Shown: positions 57,863-64,000 of the stretch, piece after piece
Layout of the letters: every line of letters starts with the position of its first letter
Position numbering within the stretch: the first letter of the stretch is position 1
From: Rutpela maculata
Taxonomy: Eukaryota > Arthropoda > Insecta > Coleoptera > Cerambycidae
Direction of reading: 5' to 3'
NCBI GenBank assembly: GCA_936432065.2
Contig: OW386293.2
Coordinates: forward strand, 45,975,923-46,039,922
DNA: 64,000 nt
Notes under the pieces: generated by a model
Databases searched by the model: none
What the model was told of the DNA's origin: nothing
Seen by the model: only the letters and a program-made list of their open reading frames with translations
Made by a program: the position numbers and the translations under genes

Positions 57863-58785
57863 CCCTAATAGCACAACATTGTCCTGTGGACATCTGAAGG
57901 ACGTCCTCGACGGACATACAGGACATCCGATGGACGTTCGTTTTTGGTTCAAAGTACATCCAACGGGCAGCCGAGGGACGTGCAAATGTCACAACTTTGG
58001 ACAATATTTGTAAATTCCAATTATTTAGAAAAAAACCGGAATGAGCAGGGATTGAACCGTCGACCTCGAGATTTGTAACTCGATGTTCTCTCACTCGGCC
58101 ACTAACCTCATTAGTATATACTTAAAGACTGTACAGTTGACTAATATAGTTATATTTATTTCAAAATGCAGAAAGTATTTCAATGTTTAATTAATATTTA
58201 ATATCAGATATCATTAATAATTTACGAAAAAGGTTAAAATTAAATTATTAGTGATAAATTAGACATTACTATAAAAAATGAACCACAAATTTTACGAAAA
58301 TAACGGTCTGTAAACAAAAACATTGTAAAATTGAAAAACCAGTTTTGTTAGCGTTTTTTTTTTATTTTATATTAAATAGACGTCGTCCCGCTGCTGTTCC
58401 TATAGGGACCTAAAATGTGTGTACTTGCCGAAGGACGTCCGTTGCGTCACGTATGTTGGACACTCAGTGTGATATTCACTGGTATGTATACATATTTCGG
58501 AAACGTGTTGGAGAGAAAGCGGTATGGAGATATTATCATTTATTGCAAAAATATAATATTTAAATCAACGGACACGAAAAGGACGTCCATCTCCTGCCCC
58601 TATATGGACATAAAATGTACGTACTTCCCGTACATAAAATGGACATTCAAAGGACGTCCATTCCGTACAATTTCAAAGTAAATCCGATGATAAACGTCCG
58701 GTAGACGTCCAGTTTATGTCCATGGACGTCAGTACATTAAATGGACATAAAACGGACGTCCGGCGGACATCGTGTGCTATTAGGG
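57863..58785. mobile_element. Family A DNA element, copy 3 (complete)
   Basis: 923 bp, CCCTAATAGCACA and its inverse TGTGCTATTAGGG at the ends. GGACGTCC and GGACATCC boxes are repeated next to both ends. A tRNA-like module lies at 58029-58101. The dinucleotide AA lies on both sides, possibly a 2-bp duplication. It is the reference for copies 1 and 2. Confidence 0.9.
58029..58101 (-). promoter_or_regulatory. tRNA-like Pol III module, intact, in family A copy 3
   Basis: Minus strand: A box TGGCCGAGTGA (58091-58101), B box GTTCAATCC (58049-58057), then T7 (58029-58035). It gives the empty-site version of the target hit at 9566-10030. Confidence 0.65.
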
Positions 58786-58869
58786 AAATGAGAAAAGTAC
58801 TAAACCAAAGTTGATTCAGTAGGCTATATTGACTCCATATAATAATAAATTCATAACTTTTCTACTTAC

Positions 58870-59042
58870 AGGGACCTTGGGAGCATGGAACTTCAGGTTA
58901 TATACACGTCCGCTAGGATAGTGGACCCACCTGCCTTTTAGCCTCTCAACGATTACATCATTTGGAACATCTAAGTATATTGCTAGATCCAATTTTTGTA
59001 CCTCCCATAATGCATTAGCCTGGGACAAAGTTCTTGGAAAAC
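58870..59042 (-). CDS. AK3: Adenylate kinase 3, penultimate coding exon
   Basis: 173 bp coding PRTLSQANAL, then LDLAIYLDVPNDVIVERL and RWVHYPSGRVYNLKF, up to PKVP at the donor. This covers the end of the NMP-binding region and the first half of the LID (SGRVYN motif) of AK3. The acceptor TAAG at 59043-59044 leaves a split Gly codon (phase 1 in), and the exon ends phase 0, so 2 + 57 codons fits exactly. The preceding exons, including the GAPGSGKGT P-loop, are not found up to 64000, so the next intron exceeds 4.9 kb. Confidence 0.9.
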
Positions 59043-59364
59043 CTTATTAATAAGAACTCGAATATAACTAGGTGCAATTACTTCCACATCCACGTAGTGG
59101 AGCCCATAAAATTGGGGATTTAGCGTATGTACGAAATCCAAGGTCCGAAAATTTTTTTGCCACCCTCACTATACGCGTCTGAAATTAAAATTGCAGCGCC
59201 TGTGCGGTTGACATCAGAACTAATTCCTGTGTGAGTGTAGGTGTTTTGTTTACATTCAAATCTTTGTATTTTCGGTGATTTAAAAGGTATTTTATAAATA
59301 AATTGAATGAAAATATATGTATAGCAATTGATTTTATTAAAGCGATACAAATAATAAAAAAAAT
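59043..59364. other. AK3 intron sequence; no feature recognised
   Basis: Contains an ACTTCCACATCCA box near 59080 like the ends of repeat F, and otherwise nothing I can support. Confidence 0.4.
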
Positions 59365-60143
59365 CTTGCATAATTCAGCTAAAATAGCAAAAATACGAGC
59401 TAGTATAACATAAGACAAATTACATTTTAATTTAGTAGGTAAATAGTAAGACAATTCTCTCTTTTACTGTTAATCTACGAGCTTTTTTGTCTCTAAAAAC
59501 AGACTGCACAACCTCTACTATTGTGTCCAGGAGTTTAAAACTGTTAAGTCCAGTAAAACAGTTCAGCTTACTATCTGTTATTGTTAACAGAGTACACAAC
59601 GTAAATACTTCCGGAGTATTTACTTGAACTTGGAAGTCACAAAAACTTTTTGGTCCAACATAATCAGGTTGTGCCTGTAGTACTTGCAATGAACTCTCAT
59701 CTTCTTGGGTATTTTCATTTTCTTCACAATCACACTGATCGTCGAATGGTCGTTTCGGGGACCGTTTCTGCCAACACAAGCCTTCTTTGAAATCGTTCAG
59801 ACCTATTATGGATGGTCCAGGAATGGCATCATTATCACTTACAGTAAATTTCTTAATGGGACTGCTGTTTTTTTCAAGATTTTATTTTTTTTACTGTGTT
59901 CTAAAAATAAGACAATGTCTATTTAACCTTAACCTCAACATACAATAAATAACTCCTTGATAAAAATAATCATCTGTGAAATGAAGTTAACAAACCTTCA
60001 TGTACTTTGTCACTGGCTTCCCCCCAAAACTGTTATCCATCTTCACGCGGTGTTTGCCAGCTTCGGGGAACAAATGTTGGTTTTTTTTTTGCCCAAGACG
60101 AACACTGAGGAACTGAATAATATTGATTCATATTGTTTTCCAT
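59365..60143 (-). pseudogene. THAP + HTH_Tnp_4 transposase remnant
   Basis: From an ATG at 60143: YYSVPQCSSWAKKK (first THAP Cys replaced by Tyr), a frameshift in an A-run near 60085, FPEAGKHRVKM and KYMKVC-stop-LHF (the conserved CSLHF with a stop), DDYFYQG, then LKKTAVP, the THAP AVP box. Further on (59779-59370) come DYVGPKSFCDF, FTGLNSFKLLDTIVEVV, RRLTVKERIVLLFTY, a frameshift, and LKCNLSYVILARIFAI. The latter is the helix-turn-helix that precedes DDE_Tnp_4 in PIF/Harbinger- or ISL2EU-like transposases. The DDE domain is missing. It has at least two frameshifts and two stops. It lies in an AK3 intron. Confidence 0.75.
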
Positions 60144-61691
60144 TTTAATTGAATCCAATCGACAATAAAAACAACGCAAAGCAATTATGACACAAGGAAA
60201 AAATGAAAGGTTTCACTTGTCATCTCACACAAAGTAGTTCGTAATCGGCACCGTAGGTGGCGTATCGCTTATTTTGAATCGCGTATTACCCCCATTATTA
60301 CCCTCACACCATTATTAATAGCCAGGGAGATAGCGGCAGATTTTTCGCGTTAATATATATAAAGCTAGATTTTTTCCCATGATAATTTAGACAGTATCAA
60401 TGATGAAGGTGCAATTCTGCCAATCTGTAAGTCCTGCAAAAATGAAAATAAAATTAAATAACTTGTTGCAAAAAGAGATAAATTTTCTGAAATGTCACAA
60501 AATGTCACTTTTGATTCGTTCGTGTCGAGCCGAATTTTCGAGTTTCGCCGTGCAATTTACGATCAGGTTTATCTGGAAGACTTCCTCTATACGTCCCGAT
60601 ATCGTGTACGGCCGTCCCAATGGTGTTTTTCGAAAAATATGAACGTGTCAAGATTGCATGTTTTTGCAATTTTTTCGGCGCCGACATGCAAGCTGTTTTT
60701 TTGCTATTTTTCGCAGATATCTCCAAAACACTCGGAGTTAGCTCGAAATAAAAAATAAGGTCAAACGAGTATTTGCCACTACGAATCTTTTTGCTACCAT
60801 CAGAATTTTGATTTTTTTTTCGTTTCGGAGATAACTATTGAAATATCGGCCATGTACGGCAAAAAATCGCAAATTTTGAGTTTCTACAGTTGGCAACTTT
60901 TTAATCTTGGTTCCTACGCCAAAAGACTACTCTAGCTAATTTAAATAGAATTAAATTTGCTAAAACAGCTTTTTTTATTTTTTCAATTCCGACAAAAATG
61001 AAAGAATTAGAGGGGGCGGAATTCGGGACTTTTTTTTTTCGGTAAAATTTCTCCATTTTGTCACCGTAATTAATCGGTAATTTACTGAAATCGATCTCAT
61101 ATACGATGTTCACTTAATACCATGTACTACTTTGACGCTCCGTTAATCTTGGCCCTTCGAAACAAAGGTTCCTTTGAAAAATTATTTTTTTAAGATTTAC
61201 ATACACTATAGGAAAACGTGTAATTTCCTACACTTCCTCGGATATCTCGATAATTAGGAAGTTTCCTATTTTAGAAATATCATGTATATTCAACCTCATT
61301 TAGTAGTCTTCAGATAACTAGTCAAATAAAAAAAAAATTATCTCGATATCTGAAAAACTCACGAACTTATTCAATTTCTTATTTGAATACTTCGCCTCGG
61401 CTGAAGTCCACCGTGACGTCACAATACATAACGCGCTGACTTGCCATGCCGGCGGCCCGCCGTATGTTCCCTTTTAGAGTGAGATCCCAGAGCCGCCAGA
61501 CCTACGTCATTTTAGCAAAGCTAATATTTTGACAACAAATAGCGTAATATCTAGTTAAGAACGTATGCGTATTTGCTAGTTTGAAAGTGGGGCCCTTTTG
61601 CAGAAAACAGGTACAAAAGGTACATAAGAATTTTACTCAGTACGTTAAATTATGATAGCTGGATTATTTTACAAGTGACATGCTAACTACA

Positions 61692-61761
61692 TGGTGTAAG
61701 CGTCAGCCTCTAAATCCGAAGGTCCGAGGTTCGATCCCTGAGCGTTGTCAGTTTTTTTTTT
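61692..61761 (+). promoter_or_regulatory. tRNA-like Pol III module, left arm
   Basis: A box TGGTGTAAGCG (61692-61702, perfect), B box GTTCGATCC (61729-61737, perfect), T10 run at 61752-61761. The A-to-B gap is 26 bases, short for a tRNA. T-arm pairing is poor, so it is tRNA-like rather than a tRNA gene. Confidence 0.65.
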
Positions 61762-61863
61762 CAAATATACGTACTAAGAAAAAAGTTATGGCCAAAAATA
61801 ATAAATATTTCCCTTCCGGTTGTCTCTTTCTTGGTAATCGCCACCTTAAGTTAATATTTGTTG

Positions 61864-61934
61864 AAAAAAATAAAGCTGAGAACGCTCAGGATCGAACCTC
61901 GGACCTTCGGATTTGGAGGCTGATGCTTACACCA
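61864..61934 (-). promoter_or_regulatory. tRNA-like Pol III module, right arm
   Basis: Minus strand: A box TGGTGTAAGCA (61924-61934, last base off consensus), perfect B box GTTCGATCC (61889-61897), T7 run (61864-61870). Mirror image of the left-arm module. Confidence 0.6.
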
Positions 61935-63880
61935 TGTAGTTAGCGCGTCACTAGTAAAATAATCCAGCTATCATAATTTAACGTACTGAGTAAAATTCTT
62001 ATGTACCTTTTGTACTTGTTTTCTGCAAAAGGGCCCCACTTTCAAACTAGCAAATACGCATACGTTCTTAACTAGATATTACGCTATTTGTTGTCAAAAT
62101 ATTAGCTTTGCTAAAATGACGTAGGTCTGGCAGCTTTGGGATCTTGGACTATTTATTTAGTGTATGTGCTCGATTTTCTGAAATGTCACAAAATGTCACT
62201 TTTGATTCGTTCGTGCCGAGCCGAATTTTCGAATTTCACCGTGCAATTTACGATCAGGTTTATCTGGAAGACTTCCTCTTTACGTCGCGACATCATACGG
62301 CCGTCCCAATGGTGTTTTTCGAAAGATATAAACGTGCCAAAATTGCATGTTTCGGCAATTTTTTCGGCTCTCAAATGAAAGCTGGCTATAAACTGACGGT
62401 GCCTGCCAGCGAGTATAAAGGTGCCCGCGCCTCCTCTAGTGATCTTGGCCCGCGCCCGCTCGCTGTTGGCGGAATCATGTATTGTGACGTAATCGAGCCT
62501 CAGCCCAGATGATCGCAGCATTTTAAACTTGGAAGGGCCATAACTTTTTTATTTATACATAATTTAAAAAAAAAAACAGATATTTTTTAGATTTTTACGA
62601 CTACTTATTTTGAGAAAAGAAGAAAAATGGAAACTTCCTAATTATCGTTTTTTTTTTTGAAAAATTTGTAAAGAGAATTGATTGAGCTTTCCCACACTTT
62701 TTATTTTTTATCTAACATAAAAAACAAAAGACTTATGACCACATATGCGCTCCGGGCTATTACAGTTCGTGGATAAGTTTTGCATTTTCCGCCACGGAAT
62801 ATTAATCTACAAAGCTGATTTTTTGTCTACAAGCGGTGTATGCACTATTTAGACTAAAAATCACATTCTACCTCTACCTCCACTGAAAGGTGGCTAAATC
62901 TTTGGTAGAGGTTGCAAAAATGGCAATACATAGTCAAATCATGACAATTATATTCTTCATTAATATTAACGAACAGTTTTTTTATAGATGTGTTAATAAT
63001 CACTATTATTTACTCCATTAGAAACCCTTTGATAATACGTTAGATAAGGAATTACTTTCTTTCCATCGAGATATTCGAGGGAATGTAGGAAATTACATGT
63101 TTTCCTATAGAGTATGTGTAAATCTTAAAAAAACAATTTTTCTCAGGAACCTTTGTTTCGAAGGGCCAAGATTAACGGAGCGTCAAAGTAGTACATGATA
63201 TTAAGTGAACATCGTATATGAGATCGATTTCAGTTAATTACCGATTAATTACGGTGATAAAATAGAGAAATTTTACCGAAAAAAAAAAAGTCCCAAATTC
63301 CGCCTCCTCTAATTCCTTCATTTTTATCGGAATTGAAAAAATAAAAAAAGCTGTTTTAGCAAATTTAATTCTATTTAAATTAGCTAGAGTAGTATTTTGG
63401 CGTAGGAGCCAAGATTAAAAAGTTGCCAACTGTAGAAGCTCAAAATTTGAGATTTATTGCCGTAAATGGCCGATATTTAGTTATCTCCGAAACGAGAAAA
63501 AGAACAAAATTCTGATGGTAGCGAAAAGTTCGTAGTGAAAAATATTCCTTTGGCCTTATTTTTTATTTCGCGCCGAAAAAATTGAAAAAACATGCAATCT
63601 TGACACGTTCATATTTTTCGAAAAACACCATTGGGACGGCCGTATCATGTCGCGACGTAAAGAGGAAGTCTTCCAGATAAACCTGATCGTAAATTGCACG
63701 CGAAAGTCGAAAATTCGGCTTGGCACGAACGAATTAAAAGTGACATCTTGTGACATTTCAGAAAATTTATATCTCTTTTTGCAATATGTTATTTAATTTT
63801 TTACTTATTTCTGCAGGACTTCTAGCTTTATACAAATGATTTCACGAAAACTGTCGCTACCTCCCTGGCTATAAAGGTAG

Positions 63881-64000
63881 CAAGGCCGTGGAGAGAAAAT
63901 GGGGATCGGGTGGAAAAAAAATTTTTTGAAAATAGATGAGCGGGGGGCAGAAATCAGGAAAAATTTGAAAACAATTTTTTTTGATGAGCGGGTAGGAAGA
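63881..64000. mobile_element. Start of a G-rich hAT-type MITE, cut by the window end
   Basis: Begins CAAGGCCGTGGAGAG and has the GAGCGGGGGGCAGAAATC and GATGAGCGGGTAGGAAG units seen in the element at 23903-24295. Confidence 0.6.

Larger units (their letters stand above)
57809..58869 (-). other. AK3 intron, mostly a family A element
   Basis: 1061 bp with GTAAGT donor (58864-58869) and AAAG acceptor (57809-57810). Family A occupies 57863-58785, leaving about 138 bp, a usual insect intron size. The element is inserted without touching the splice sites. Confidence 0.85.
61482..62143. repeat. Inner inverted repeat with two divergent tRNA-like modules
   Basis: Arms 61482-61755 and 61876-62143, about 120 bp apart, match closely from GATCCCAGAGCCGCCAGACC to the tRNA-like modules, which face each other across the spacer. 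Confidence 0.85.
60321..63869. mobile_element. 3.5-kb palindromic (foldback) DNA element, TA-flanked
   Basis: Ends GCCAGGGAGATAGCGGCAG and inverse GCCAGGGAGGTAGCGACAG, each bordered by TA. Outer arms of about 1 kb (60321-61340 and ~62960-63869) are inverted copies with point differences. A second inverted pair lies inside (61482-61755 and 61876-62143). A 200-bp part of the left arm (60487-60690) recurs in direct orientation at 62168-62380. Reading frames in the arms occur in mirrored pairs and show no domain. Element class unknown; TA borders fit mariner/Tc1. Confidence 0.8.

Noticed and set aside
57809..57985. N-terminal extension of the AK3 last exon
   Set aside because: It is intron and family A sequence; the acceptor at 57809-57810 and exact phase to the previous exon exclude it.
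13497..58785. piggyBac origin of the CCC...GGG elements
   Set aside because: piggyBac elements are flanked by TTAA; none of these copies is.
61692..61761. True tRNA gene
   Set aside because: A and B boxes and T-run are good, but the gap is short and the T and acceptor stems do not pair well.
60400..63756. Proteins with SRIFEFRRAIYDQVYLE-type sequence
   Set aside because: They occur in three copies in the arms of the foldback element, with no domain and no start conservation; both strands are open.

Overview
This window looks like AT-rich, repeat-laden nuclear DNA from an insect. The reasons are an intact gag-pol-env errantivirus-type retroelement, mariner/Tc1 transposases of a type common in insects, LINE 3' ends, very many miniature inverted-repeat elements, and only scraps of host genes. 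I cannot name the species; a beetle is possible but is a guess. I see no rRNA, no genuine tRNA gene and no CRISPR array.

Layout. 1-7597: an errantivirus-like Ty3/Gypsy element whose gag, pol and env frames are open; its 3' LTR is present and its 5' LTR lies before the window. 7598-8090: a 102-bp tandem repeat full of TGACGTCA at the end of a DNA element. 9344-16477: two copies of a DNA element with GGACGTCC motifs (family A), a related 3-kb element (family C), and a LINE ORF2 remnant. 17754-21948: a non-LTR insertion in a tRNA-like module, then a decayed mariner. 23903-27970: hAT-type MITEs and palindromes. 28253-29053: a single-exon CDC123-like gene with an hAT MITE 32 bp upstream. 30258-33743: a non-autonomous LTR retrotransposon with a minisatellite in place of gag-pol. 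35231-53604: nested mariner, hAT and MULE-like elements, a 2.4-kb palindrome and a 4.3-kb element made of degenerate repeats. 53761-57460: a further CCC-ended element (family I). 57596-59042: the last two coding exons of an adenylate kinase 3 gene on the minus strand, with a family A element filling the intron. 59365-60143: a THAP / HTH_Tnp_4 transposase pseudogene. 60321-63869: a 3.5-kb palindromic element carrying two tRNA-like modules.

How the parts relate. Host coding content is small: CDC123-like (eIF2 assembly factor family) and AK3 (mitochondrial nucleotide kinase). The rest is layered transposition. Several insertions can be dated against each other because an uninterrupted copy of the same host repeat is also present: empty site of family A at 58 kb, second LTR at 33 kb, other copies of repeat F.

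The two most interesting patterns are these. (1) tRNA-like Pol III modules (A box, B box, T-run) sit inside several unrelated DNA elements. Two related non-LTR insertions both landed in the same orientation at the position equivalent to the anticodon loop of such modules. (2) A set of element families ends in CCCAG-x-YAGCA-like termini, and most carry a family-specific palindromic octamer repeated subterminally. All comparisons were made by eye, without alignment software or database searches.
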